From the NCBI GenBank assembly GCA_051004015.1, contig JBPCKT010000138.1, positions 1 through 64,000 of the forward strand: a DNA stretch of 64,000 nucleotides, given 5' to 3'. Shown in pieces: positions 25,380 through 34,423 of the stretch; position 1 is the stretch's first letter; the number at the start of each line of letters is the position of its first letter. The notes beneath the pieces were generated by a model, which made no database searches, was not told where the DNA came from, and was given only the letters and a program-made list of their open reading frames with translations. A program made the position numbers and the translations under genes. The stretch is from SXOA01 sp051004015 (lineage in GTDB: Bacteria; Planctomycetota; Planctomycetia; Pirellulales; Pirellulaceae).

Positions 25380-27320
25380 ATGGATTATGAGGATGCCATC
25401 GTTCCACAAAGCATATCAGTCTTGAACCCACATCCACAAGGAAGTCATTCCATGCGCATCATCATGGGAAAAAAACATCGGGACAAGATCCTCAACTTCC
25501 TTCGGCCTGGCACTCGCATGTTGGAATGGGGGGCCGGCGGATCCACCGTTTGGCTCGCACAAAACCTGCCCGCCGGCGCGACGCTCACCAGCGTCGAACA
25601 CGATCCCCAGTGGTTCCATACCGTTCAAGACAACATCGGCGGCGCGCCCCACGTACGGCTCCTCCTGCGCGAGGCGACGGGCCCGCTGGGAGCCAACGCC
25701 ACCATCGAAGAAGAAGACCCCCAGCCTCTGCACTCCTTCGTCCATGCCGCGGATGGCGAACAATTCGACCTGATCATGGTCGATGGCAACGCCCGTGACG
25801 CCTGTATTCGCCAGGCCAAGGCCCTCCTCGCCCCCGGCGGCATCGTCATGTTGCACGATGCCCAACGCGCCTGGTACGACGACGCCAAGAAAACTTTTGT
25901 CGAACACGGCCACATCGGCTCATGTCCGGACTACCCCTCGCCACATCTCTGGTGGGGTGGCCACTCCCCACCCAGCGCAGCGGCGCGAACTTCCGGAGAA
26001 CTACCGCTCATCATCTGCTTCTATACCAAAAACACGGATTATGAAATTGAAGCTCGCAAACTCATTGAGTCCTGCGATCGCCTCCGGCTAGACCACCGGA
26101 TCGCAGGCCTCGAATCACGCGGTTCTTGGGAAGCCAATTGCAGTCTCAAATCGGAATTCATTTTTGATGTCTGGAAATCATCCGGCCGCCCCGTCCTGTG
26201 GGTCGATGCGGATGCCATTCTGCATAGCTCGCCGGAGTTGCTCCGGGGCTGCCGGGCCGATTTTGCGATTCACAAGTGTCGGGGCTGGCAGTTCGCGAGC
26301 GGAACCCTCTTTTTCAACCAAACTGCCGCCGCCGCCACTCTCATTCATCGTTGGATCGCTCGTTGTCGGCAAAATCCTCGGGTCTGGGATCAGGAGAATC
26401 TGGATCTCGCCTGGGAAGAAACCGTCGCCGTGCATCCCCTGGAAACACTCTGGTTGCCCGAGCCCTACTGTCGCATCTTTGATCTTCACGAAGGCCGGAG
26501 TCCGGCGGAGGGAGTGATTGAGCACTTCCAGGCTTCACGCCGACTAAAGGCCAAGGTCTCCAACACACCCAGCACGCCTGCCGCCAAGGCAACCCCCTCC
26601 CTGATTGCCGCACGCCAGGCCTGCCGCCCTCGCTCGTGGCTGCTCTCCCCCGCCGACGGCGAAACGATCCAGGAAGCTCTTGTCCGGCCAGAACGACCCA
26701 CGGCCAGTCTTCTAAAACGGATGGTAGACACGTACGCCCAGATACAGCCGCCACCGGGCAAAGTGCTTGCCTTGCACGACGGACTGGGAGTATTTTGGCG
26801 ATTGCTGCAAGAACGTGGGTACGAGGCGCATACCCTTGCTCCCACCTTCGAATACCTCGCCAGCGCCCGGGAGTTTTGCGGCGAACGCATCCGATTGGGT
26901 ACCTCCACCGGACTGCCATTCGCCGATGCTTCGTTCGACGGCGCCTTGGGCCTGGGCTTGTTGGAATTCCTACCTGAGGCCGAACTCGATCAAACCCTGC
27001 GCGAACTGCACCGCGTGGTTAAAGATCAGATTTTCCTGATCATCCAAACCAAGCCGGATCCTGAAGATCGCTGGCCGCAGTCAGCATGCCCCCGTCCGTG
27101 GTGGACGGCCAAACTGCTCAGCGCGGGCTTTCAAGAAGTTACTCCGGACACGCGCAACACGGGTGCGGATTTTTTGACAAGAACTACGGGAATCATCGCC
27201 TGCGCATTTCGCAAAACAATTTCTGACGCCACAACGGTCCCTGGGGCGCCAAAGACGATCGCCAAGAGATTCTCACGAGTGTCGAGGATGTCTTCCTGGT
27301 GGCCCATTGCTCATCGCTGA
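25380..27320 (+). CDS. Three-domain methyltransferase-glycosyltransferase-methyltransferase fusion
   Basis: 646 residues. The N-terminal domain (about 15-190) is a SAM methyltransferase: MLEWGAGGSTVWLA (motif I), then FDLIMVDGNARD and GGIVMLHDA. The middle domain (about 205-400) is a nucleotide-diphospho-sugar transferase fold with the metal-binding WVDADAIL and IHKCRGWQFASGTLFFN, resembling GT77-like enzymes. The C-terminal domain (about 440-610) is a second, type 11-like methyltransferase (LPFADASFDGALGLGLLEFLPE, then LHRVVKD). It probably builds and methylates a surface glycan. The ATG at 25380 is one of several possible starts. The last 20 residues look like read-through of foreign DNA ahead of the duplicated ABC fragment. 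Confidence 0.75.
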   Translation: MDYEDAIVPQSISVLNPHPQGSHSMRIIMGKKHRDKILNFLRPGTRMLEWGAGGSTVWLAQNLPAGATLTSVEHDPQWFHTVQDNIGGAPHVRLLLREATGPLGANATIEEEDPQPLHSFVHAADGEQFDLIMVDGNARDACIRQAKALLAPGGIVMLHDAQRAWYDDAKKTFVEHGHIGSCPDYPSPHLWWGGHSPPSAAARTSGELPLIICFYTKNTDYEIEARKLIESCDRLRLDHRIAGLESRGSWEANCSLKSEFIFDVWKSSGRPVLWVDADAILHSSPELLRGCRADFAIHKCRGWQFASGTLFFNQTAAAATLIHRWIARCRQNPRVWDQENLDLAWEETVAVHPLETLWLPEPYCRIFDLHEGRSPAEGVIEHFQASRRLKAKVSNTPSTPAAKATPSLIAARQACRPRSWLLSPADGETIQEALVRPERPTASLLKRMVDTYAQIQPPPGKVLALHDGLGVFWRLLQERGYEAHTLAPTFEYLASAREFCGERIRLGTSTGLPFADASFDGALGLGLLEFLPEAELDQTLRELHRVVKDQIFLIIQTKPDPEDRWPQSACPRPWWTAKLLSAGFQEVTPDTRNTGADFLTRTTGIIACAFRKTISDATTVPGAPKTIAKRFSRVSRMSSWWPIAHR

Positions 27321-27326
27321 TGTCCT

Positions 27327-27494
27327 CTCAGCGGCGGACAGCGGCAGCGGATTGCCCTGGCCGAGCTCGGTAAGGAGAGGACCATGATCATGATCACCCA
27401 CCGCGAAAGCACGTTCTCCCTGGCCGTCAAAACTGTCCAGGTGCAGCACGGCGTGCTGACGCCGCGGCCGGTGACGCAGGGAAAGGCGGCATAG
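27327..27494 (+). pseudogene. Duplicated, internally deleted 3' end of the ABC exporter gene
   Basis: The sequence encodes LSGGQRQRIALAELGKERT and on to KGKAA-stop, matching the exporter's C-terminus but without 32 codons that include the Walker B motif. The deletion joins two copies of GCCCTGGC, which flank the missing segment in the intact gene. The fragment has no start. It shows that the exporter tail was duplicated on either side of the fusion gene at 25380-27320. Confidence 0.92.
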
Positions 27495-27519
27495 TAGTCC
27501 GCTCACTCCGTGAGCGAAC
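27492..27519. repeat. Family 3 repeat, half copy
   Basis: TAGTAGTCCGCTCACTCCGTG followed by AGCGAACG. It matches one arm of the 14413-14470 hairpin and begins at the stop of the duplicated ABC fragment. Confidence 0.8.
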
Positions 27520-27536
27520 GTGCGGAACGAAGCATT

Positions 27537-28559
27537 ATGTTACACCTCCCCATCCCGGACAAAGTCGAATATCCACAGACCCACGTCAGCGGCCTGGTCA
27601 CCGTCGTCATTCCGACCTATCGGGCGGATGACTACATCGGTGAGGCGCTCACAACCATCTCCCGCCAAAGGTATCCGCAATGGGAGCTGATTATCGTGGA
27701 GGATGCCTCTCAGGGAAAAACGGAAGGCATCGTCCGGCAGTTTGCAGCGGACCATCCAGGGCATCGCGTCGCCTATCTCCGCAACGAAAAAAACAGCGGT
27801 CCCAGCCACAGCCGCAACGTGGCATTTCAGGAGGCTCGCGGAGAATTCCTTGCCCTCCTCGATGCCGACGACCGCTGGATAGATACGCACTTAACGGCGT
27901 CGCTGAAGCAACTGCGGGACCAGCAGGCCGACCTCGCTTATTCCACGGTGGTCCTGACGGAAGATCAGTCGGACCAACTCATGGGGATGTGGGGACCGGA
28001 TTTGCAGGATTTGCAGGACTTTCCTCACGGGCTGTTCACGCGGAACTTCATCACCCCCTCCGCCACCGTGATGCGTCGGTCCGTGATTGCCGACGTCGGT
28101 CTGTGGGAAACGGACCTGCGCCTCTGCGAAGACTTAGACTACTGGCTGCGGTGCCTGACCGCGGGAAAAAAGTTCGGCTACGTCCGCGGCTGCCATTGCC
28201 TGTATCGGCAGAACCGCCCGGAAGCGGCGACGAGGAACAAGTGCGCCGTGCAAGATGCGCTCGCGCATGTCGTCGAGCGGTATATCGGCCTGCCGGGGAC
28301 GTCGCCGAGGAACTGTCGCAACCGAGTTTCCAGAGCATTTGGCCGCGCGGCCCGGTTTCACCTCCAGGGAGACAGCCGCCACGATCCCTCCCGCGACCTG
28401 GGCAAAGTCCCCGCGCTCCTGTTCAAGGCGTGGACGCTGCAGCCCCTGCGGGTGGACTACTTAATGCGGGCGGCCTGGCGAAGCACCCTGGGCTCCCTCC
28501 GCAAACCAGCACCCCCGCTCGCGTCTCTGCCGGCTTCTCTGGAGAACAGCCTGGCATGA
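27537..28559 (+). CDS. Glycosyltransferase family 2
   Basis: 340 residues. GT-A fold with VTVVIPTYRADDYIGEAL at the start, IIVEDASQGKTEGI, SRNVAFQEARGEFLALLDADDRW (the DXD-type metal site DADD) and the catalytic-region LRLCEDLDYWLR. There are no transmembrane helices, so it is cytoplasmic. It transfers a sugar onto a growing surface polysaccharide or lipid carrier; donor and acceptor cannot be read from sequence. The ATG at 27537 with GGAACGA upstream is preferred over a GTG at 27510 that falls inside the family 3 repeat. Confidence 0.88.
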   Translation: MLHLPIPDKVEYPQTHVSGLVTVVIPTYRADDYIGEALTTISRQRYPQWELIIVEDASQGKTEGIVRQFAADHPGHRVAYLRNEKNSGPSHSRNVAFQEARGEFLALLDADDRWIDTHLTASLKQLRDQQADLAYSTVVLTEDQSDQLMGMWGPDLQDLQDFPHGLFTRNFITPSATVMRRSVIADVGLWETDLRLCEDLDYWLRCLTAGKKFGYVRGCHCLYRQNRPEAATRNKCAVQDALAHVVERYIGLPGTSPRNCRNRVSRAFGRAARFHLQGDSRHDPSRDLGKVPALLFKAWTLQPLRVDYLMRAAWRSTLGSLRKPAPPLASLPASLENSLA

Positions 28560-28678
28560 GCAGCCTGCTAGCAGGGCAGGTGACGGCGAAATCGCCATTT
28601 GCCATTTATTTTCTGTTAGCTACCATCCTAATCCAATAATGGTTCACCAGAATCTACGCGGAACGAGGAGTGCGCCGG

Positions 28679-29725
28679 ATGTCTCAAGCAGTCAAATCGT
28701 TGCAGGAGAAGCACGGCGCCGGGCGCGTCGCCATGAAGTGTTGGCGAGAGCTATGCCGGCCGGTAAGAAAACTCGCCCGCGCAATCTCTGGTCCCGGCCG
28801 GGCGGAGTTGGATTTTGCCAGCGAAACGCACTACATCCAGCATCGCCCTGCCAGGCTGGGACAGGACGAATTTCGAAAGCTGCTTTTGTCCGGAGAATTC
28901 TTTCAGCGTGCGCCGGTCGGGCTGCAAAGCTATTTAACCTGGAATGTACCCAGGCTCTATCGCATTCTTCATAGCCTGCTCACCTGCGGAGAAGAGCTGG
29001 CGGGGCCGACGCTCGACGTCGCTTCCGGCAATGGGATCCTCTACCCGCTGCTTAAACGGTGCGTGCCCCCGCTGCTTCCGTATTCGATTGCCGAACTGCG
29101 GGCGCAGCCTGTGGAAATCGAAGGGCAGGAGATTCCCTGCTATCCCTTCGAATGCGAAAAGACAAAGCTTCCGCTGGCCGATGCCAGCCAGGGATGCGTC
29201 TTGTTCTGCGACACCATCGAGCACCTGATTGTGGACCCTGTCTGGCCGATTCTGGAATTCAACCGCGTCCTGCGGCCTGGCGGCAAGCTAGTCATCACCA
29301 CGCCGAATGCGGCAGGGGTCTCCCGGGCCGCGCGTATTTTTCATGGTCTGTCGGGCGCTACGGAGAACGACATCAAGCCGACGGCGATTTACCAGCGACA
29401 CAATCGTGAATGGACCGTGGATGACCTCATTCGCCTGGCAGACTGTTGCGGCTTTGGCAAGTGCAAGGTCACCACGCATTCGCACTTGATAACTCCCGCG
29501 GAGGATGAGCTGCTGCAGTCGGCGCATCAACTGGGGCTGCTCGCCAGGCCAAAGTCGTACTTTGGACCGGAGATTTTCTTGATGGCGGAAAAGACTGCCG
29601 AGTGCAACCTCGATATGGAGCTGCCGCGGGACCAGCGTTGGCCGACGTTTCTGTACTCGAGTTTTGATGAATACCGCCGCCGCCCGCAAACCTTTCCCAT
29701 CCAAGTGGGGCCGGACTATTCCTAA
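28679..29725 (+). CDS. SAM-dependent methyltransferase of the glycan cluster
   Basis: 348 residues. Motif I is degenerate (GPTLDVASGNGILYPLL); FCDTIEHLIVDP and FNRVLRPGGKLVITTPN are the class I methyltransferase acidic and post-III motifs. The EHL.....P...L.E..RVL.PGG pattern is typical of methyltransferases in polysaccharide clusters. The 110-residue N-terminal helical extension has no match I recognise. Start ATG 28679 has GAGGAG upstream; GTG 28670 is an alternative. It probably methylates a sugar or lipid-linked intermediate. Confidence 0.8.
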   Translation: MSQAVKSLQEKHGAGRVAMKCWRELCRPVRKLARAISGPGRAELDFASETHYIQHRPARLGQDEFRKLLLSGEFFQRAPVGLQSYLTWNVPRLYRILHSLLTCGEELAGPTLDVASGNGILYPLLKRCVPPLLPYSIAELRAQPVEIEGQEIPCYPFECEKTKLPLADASQGCVLFCDTIEHLIVDPVWPILEFNRVLRPGGKLVITTPNAAGVSRAARIFHGLSGATENDIKPTAIYQRHNREWTVDDLIRLADCCGFGKCKVTTHSHLITPAEDELLQSAHQLGLLARPKSYFGPEIFLMAEKTAECNLDMELPRDQRWPTFLYSSFDEYRRRPQTFPIQVGPDYS

Positions 29726-29781
29726 GATGTCCCCGTCCAAGTCATTCCTTCTTGACAATCCCTCGGCGCCTGGCGGATGCG

Positions 29782-32097
29782 ATGATGCCTCCTGAAATTG
29801 ACATTTCGATTGTGATGCCCGCGCATCGTGAAGGGGCGATTTTGCATCGCTCCCTGCGCAGCGCCGAGGCCGCGATGGACGATGCTGAGCGGGCTGGGTT
29901 GGCGTGCGAGTTGATCGTGGTGCTGGACCGCGCCGATGAAGTGACGCGGGGATATCTGCAGCGGCTGCCCAGCCGCCGCCGGCGGGTTATCGAAGCCAAT
30001 TGTGGTGATCCGGGCATGGCGAGAAATCACGGCGTGGCCGCTGCCCGCGGCCGCTATATCGCATTCTTGGACGCTGACGATCTTTTCGGCGAGAACTGGC
30101 TGACGGCCGCCTGGCGGCAATCCCAGCAGCAGCCGAACGAGCCTGTCATCCTGCACGCCGAATATAACGTCGTTTTCGACGCCGAGAATTGTTTCGCGCA
30201 GTATCAATCCTCCACGCAAGCCGATTTTTCGCCGCTCAACCTGGTGGGCTGCAACCCTTGGTCGATCCTGCTGTTCTTTCCCCGGGCGCTGTTTGAGGCC
30301 CGGCAGTTCGTGTTCATCTCCCGCAGCAGCTCGCGTTCTGAAAATTTGGGGTACGCATTCGAGGATTGGCACTGGATCGCCGAGCAACTGGCGCTGGGAG
30401 TGCCCGTCCAGATTGTCCGGGGAACTTGTAACTTCATTCGTCGTAAGACCCGCGATTCCATCCTGGCAATCGACGCCAGCGGCAGCAGACTATTGCCCCC
30501 CACCATGCTCCTGCAGCCGGAGTTGTTCGGTCCTCGCGGCAATTGCCTGGCTCCGGCGGAAGCACGGTTTGTCAGCGCCGCTCCTGCCGGCTCGGCAGTC
30601 GCGGCGGCGCTCACATTCAGAGGTCCTGTTGACCAGGCCGTCGTTAAGCCAAACCCGTCTGGCAAGCTTTGGAAGAGCGTGCAAAAGCGTTGGAGTAAAA
30701 TCAGGCAAAAACTAGACAAGCTACGCAGCAAGATTTCCCGACGATGGCAACCAGGGAACTATCGGAATCCGCCGAAAGTCAGCGCGCCGCCTTGGATGTG
30801 GGAGATCACTGCCGCGGCCCATCGAATTGAGCCGCGAGTTTTTCCCAGCGAGGAACGATTTGAGCAATTCGGGGACTGGACGCGGATGGCCCCGTTGCAG
30901 GCAGCAGCGTATTACGAGTGCTGCCAGTACATCCGCAAGAAGCCAACCCACGTGCTGCTGGCACCGTGGCTGAAGACGGGTGGATCGGACTTGGAGACGC
31001 TCAACTACGCTCGGGCCATTGTGGAGGCCTCGACGGACAATCACGTCCTCGTCATTGCGACCGAGGATGCGGACTCGCCGTGGGCAGAGCGTTTGCCGCC
31101 GCCAGCCGATTTCATGCCGCTGGGGAAACATGTTCGCAACTGCCTCCCGGCGGAGTGGCGGCACCTCCTGGGCACCTTGCTGGTGCAGGCCGGTCCGCGG
31201 GTGATTCACAACATGAACTCCGCGCTGGGCTATGAAGTCTTCGCGGCGAGCGGAGCGGCGCTGCGGAACCAAAGCCGCCTCTTCGCCTCGGTCTTCTGCG
31301 AAGAGATCCTGCCGGATGGGCGAATCGCGGGTTATGCGTTTAAGGAGGTGCCGGATTGCTTCGAACACTTGGAGGCCGTGTTCGCCGACAATCGCCGCAT
31401 CCTGGATGTGCTGCAGAGTTATTTTGGATTCCCCGCGGAACGACTCTTCACGCACTATCAGCCCATCGAACCCGCGGAAACCATTCTTCCCAGGCAGAAC
31501 GCAACATTGGAAGTGCTGTGGGCAGGCCGGTTGGACCGGCAAAAGCGCCCCGATTTGCTCGCGAGAATTGCCGCCGGGTTGCTTGGCGAGAGGATCCAAT
31601 TCACGGTTTATGGAAGCGCGATTTTGGGAGGCGATCCGGCGGTTCGTGAACTTGCGAATCTTTCCAATGTGCGGATGCGAGGTTCGTTCTCGTCGTTCGC
31701 GGAGTTGCCGCATGCGGAATTCGACCTGTTGCTGCACACGGCCCAATGGGAAGGCTTGCCGAATGTCCTTTTAGAAGCGCTGGCCCGCGGCCTGCCTGTG
31801 ATGGCAGCGGATGTCGGCGGCGTAGGGGAATTGGTGGTCAACGGACATACCGGTGTCCTGGTCAGTCCCTTCGACGATGTAGATGGCTATTGCGACGCCC
31901 TCCGCCGTCTTGCTGCGGATCGCGGATCATTGACTCGACTGGCGCGGGCGGGAGCGGACTGTTTGCGGATAAGGCATCACCGCGATGCTTTTCAAGCGAT
32001 GCTGGCCCTCGTGCCGGGTTACCTGTCGGCGGATGAGGGCAAATTCTCGTCGCTGAAATCCACGATGACTGCTGCCGCTTGCCGGCTGGTGGCCTAA
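29782..32097 (+). CDS. Bifunctional GT2-GT4 glycosyltransferase
   Basis: About 771 residues. Residues 1-250 are a GT2 domain: ISIVMPAHREGAI, MARNHGVAAARGRYIAFLDADD (metal site DADD), then the FEDWHWI catalytic-region motif. A basic helical linker (KSVQKRWSKIRQKLDKLRSK) leads to a GT-B, GT4-type domain: LLAPWLKTGGSDLETLNYAR, LEVLWAGRLDRQKRPDLL, then PNVLLEALARGLPVMAADVGGVGEL with the conserved E....G.P....D.GG..E region. Two sugar transfers could thus be carried out in sequence by one protein. The ATG at 29782 is a choice among a TTG (29752) and two adjacent ATGs. Confidence 0.85.
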   Translation: MMPPEIDISIVMPAHREGAILHRSLRSAEAAMDDAERAGLACELIVVLDRADEVTRGYLQRLPSRRRRVIEANCGDPGMARNHGVAAARGRYIAFLDADDLFGENWLTAAWRQSQQQPNEPVILHAEYNVVFDAENCFAQYQSSTQADFSPLNLVGCNPWSILLFFPRALFEARQFVFISRSSSRSENLGYAFEDWHWIAEQLALGVPVQIVRGTCNFIRRKTRDSILAIDASGSRLLPPTMLLQPELFGPRGNCLAPAEARFVSAAPAGSAVAAALTFRGPVDQAVVKPNPSGKLWKSVQKRWSKIRQKLDKLRSKISRRWQPGNYRNPPKVSAPPWMWEITAAAHRIEPRVFPSEERFEQFGDWTRMAPLQAAAYYECCQYIRKKPTHVLLAPWLKTGGSDLETLNYARAIVEASTDNHVLVIATEDADSPWAERLPPPADFMPLGKHVRNCLPAEWRHLLGTLLVQAGPRVIHNMNSALGYEVFAASGAALRNQSRLFASVFCEEILPDGRIAGYAFKEVPDCFEHLEAVFADNRRILDVLQSYFGFPAERLFTHYQPIEPAETILPRQNATLEVLWAGRLDRQKRPDLLARIAAGLLGERIQFTVYGSAILGGDPAVRELANLSNVRMRGSFSSFAELPHAEFDLLLHTAQWEGLPNVLLEALARGLPVMAADVGGVGELVVNGHTGVLVSPFDDVDGYCDALRRLAADRGSLTRLARAGADCLRIRHHRDAFQAMLALVPGYLSADEGKFSSLKSTMTAAACRLVA

Positions 32098-32147
32098 GAG
32101 AACCAAGACCGGAGGATGGTGAAGTTGAATTCTGCCGAGACTTGCGA

Positions 32148-33200
32148 ATGACTAAGCACGCTCTACCAGCCAGTTCGAACACGGTGGTCGTCGTCAGCGC
32201 CAGCGACAACGGCTACGCGATGCCGCTGGCGGTGACAATCCGCTCCGCGCTCGCCAATCTCGCGGCGGACCGCCGGATGCAGCTTTATGTTTTGGACGGC
32301 GGGATTGATGAAACGAACAAACGCCGGCTGCTGGAATCCTGGAAGGACTCTCGGCTCACCGTGCAGTTCGTGAAGCCCGATATGTCGCTCGTGCAGGGGT
32401 TGATGGTCAGCGAGCATGTCAATATCGTCACGTACCTGCGGCTGCTCATGCCGTACGTCTTGCCAACCCATGTGCGGCGGGCTATTTATCTCGATGCCGA
32501 TCTGGCGGTCCTTCGGGACCTGGGGGAGATGTGGGATCTCGATCAAGCCGGCTCGCCATGCCTGGCCACGCAGGACATCGCCGCGCCGTGCATCAATGCG
32601 GCGGTATCTCTCTCCACGTTTGAACGCTGCAAGAACCATCTGGCGGCTCATATGCCGATCATGAATTACCGCGAGCTCGGCCTGCCCGAGGACGGCAAAT
32701 ACTTTAACGGTGGAGTGCTGGTGGTGGACTTGGAGATGTGGCGGCGGGAGAACCTGGCGAAAAAAATGTTGCGAGTGCTGCGCGACCACAAGGAGCACGT
32801 CCTGTGGTGGGACCAGTACGCTCTCAACGTGGTCCTCGCCGGCCGCTGGAAAGAGATCGACCTGCGCTGGAACCAGAACGCCCACATCCACGTCTACCCG
32901 ACCTGGCAACACAGCCCGCTCGACCGTGAAATCTTTCTGCGGCTGCGGGACGATCCCTGGATCGTGCATTTCTGCTCTCCCGCCAAGCCGTGGCATTACT
33001 TCTGCGAGCATCCCAGCACCCGCGTCTTCCGCAAGCACTTGAAGCAGACCGCCTGGCGGGATTGGAAGCCCGCGGTGCCGGAAGATTATCTGCGGAAGCT
33101 CTGGAAATTCCACGTCACGCCGATTCGACGCCAGCTCAAGAGCTATGAGAAGCAGGTGCGTGAAGTGCTTAAGCCCTTGCGGCGGAGAAAGGCGGCATAG
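32148..33200 (+). CDS. Glycosyltransferase family 8
   Basis: 350 residues of the GT8 (LgtC-like) retaining family: SASDNGYAMPLAVTIRSAL, then VTYLRLLMPYVLP and RAIYLDADLAVLRDL with the DXD motif, KYFNGGVLVVDLEMWR, and WWDQYALNVVL. The distal His of 'WIVHFCSPAKPW' is a typical metal ligand. It probably adds a galactose or glucose unit. The ATG at 32148 is supported by domain start; the frame extends upstream into the previous gene. Its stop overlaps the GTG start of the next gene by one base, so the two are coupled. Confidence 0.88.
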   Translation: MTKHALPASSNTVVVVSASDNGYAMPLAVTIRSALANLAADRRMQLYVLDGGIDETNKRRLLESWKDSRLTVQFVKPDMSLVQGLMVSEHVNIVTYLRLLMPYVLPTHVRRAIYLDADLAVLRDLGEMWDLDQAGSPCLATQDIAAPCINAAVSLSTFERCKNHLAAHMPIMNYRELGLPEDGKYFNGGVLVVDLEMWRRENLAKKMLRVLRDHKEHVLWWDQYALNVVLAGRWKEIDLRWNQNAHIHVYPTWQHSPLDREIFLRLRDDPWIVHFCSPAKPWHYFCEHPSTRVFRKHLKQTAWRDWKPAVPEDYLRKLWKFHVTPIRRQLKSYEKQVREVLKPLRRRKAA

Positions 33201-34378
33201 TGTCCTCTCCTCAAATCTCCATCATCGTCTGCACTTACCAGCGTCCCGCAAATCTGCGGCGCGTGCTGGCTTCCATTGCCGGGCAGCGGGGCGTCGATGG
33301 TAAGTTCGAAGTCGTCGTCGCGGACGACGGCTCCAAGGATGAAACGCCGCAGGTCGTCGAGCAGTTCCGAAATTCGGTCCGCTTCCCTGTCCACTTCACC
33401 ACGCATCCCCACAGCGGCTTTTGTCCGGGACGGGCTCGGAACGAAGGTGTCGCCGCCAGCTGCGGGGAATATGTGCTACTGCTCGATGGCGACTGCATGC
33501 TGCCCCGGGACCACGTGCGAGTTCAACTGGCCAGGAGGCTGCCAGGGGTGGTCCGCGTGGGAGACAGCATTCGGCTCGATCGGGGGCCGTCCGCCAGCGT
33601 CTCGGTGGAGTTCGCCGCGCGCGGCCGGCTGTCGCGAGTCGCATCGCTGGCGGAATGCGCGCGGATCAAGCTGCGGGCGGTCAAGAGCACTTTCTACAAC
33701 CTCCGCAACCATCCTGATCGCCCGCGGCTCATCGCCAATAACGTAGCCCTCTGGAAAAAGGACTACGAGCGGGTCAACGGCTTTGACCAAAGTTACGTCG
33801 GCTGGGGAGCCGAAGACGACGATTTCGGCTTCCGGCTCCGCCGCGCGGGTTTGCAGTTGCGGACCATTCTGTGGTGGACGACGTGTTATCACCTGTGGCA
33901 CCCGAAGGATCCCTCCGCGCCGGCCGGCCGCACGGGGGGCGACAACTACAACTATCTTCGCCGTGGATTTCACCTCATCAAGTGCTGCGACGGCCTGGTG
34001 AAGCGAACCTGGCAAGACCTCTCCTTGGCCGCGGCCGGCCCGCTCCCCACCAGCAGCGTGCTCCGGCAGGTCTTCAGCGCTTCACGGCCCCGTTTCGTCG
34101 CCGATGGGCCGGCGGAAGTGGAAGTCCTCTTCACGCCCGGACCCGGCGCATTCACCGGCCGCGCCCAGTGCAACATCCTCGTCGCCCTCGATCATTCCGC
34201 GGACTCACTGCTCGCCGCCCCTGAAGCTCATCTCGTTCTGAGCAACGACCCTCTTCCCGGAGTTCCCACCGAGCGCCAGTTCTCGCTCTCTCAGTGGGAG
34301 GCCACCATGAGCCACCTGATGTTCAACAGCAGCCCCACCGAACAGCCGCGGAACGTGCAACTGCCAGTGGCGGCTTAA
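33200..34378 (+). CDS. Glycosyltransferase family 2 with C-terminal galactosyltransferase region
   Basis: 392 residues. The N-terminal half is a GT2 domain: ISIIVCTYQRPANLRRVL, VVVADDGSKDETPQVVE, ARNEGVAASCGEYVLLLDGDC. The middle shows VNGFDQSYVGWGAEDDDFGFRLRR, the GWG.ED.D region found in chondroitin polymerase-like and galactosyltransferase C-terminal domains. The last 110 residues have no clear match. Start is GTG at 33200, reusing the final G of the upstream TAG stop, so translation is coupled. It is the last gene of the glycan cluster. Confidence 0.87.
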   Translation: MSSPQISIIVCTYQRPANLRRVLASIAGQRGVDGKFEVVVADDGSKDETPQVVEQFRNSVRFPVHFTTHPHSGFCPGRARNEGVAASCGEYVLLLDGDCMLPRDHVRVQLARRLPGVVRVGDSIRLDRGPSASVSVEFAARGRLSRVASLAECARIKLRAVKSTFYNLRNHPDRPRLIANNVALWKKDYERVNGFDQSYVGWGAEDDDFGFRLRRAGLQLRTILWWTTCYHLWHPKDPSAPAGRTGGDNYNYLRRGFHLIKCCDGLVKRTWQDLSLAAAGPLPTSSVLRQVFSASRPRFVADGPAEVEVLFTPGPGAFTGRAQCNILVALDHSADSLLAAPEAHLVLSNDPLPGVPTERQFSLSQWEATMSHLMFNSSPTEQPRNVQLPVAA

Positions 34379-34423
34379 TCGGAGGGTGCAAAAGCGGTGC
34401 ATGATTGCGCGCCGCTCTCCACA

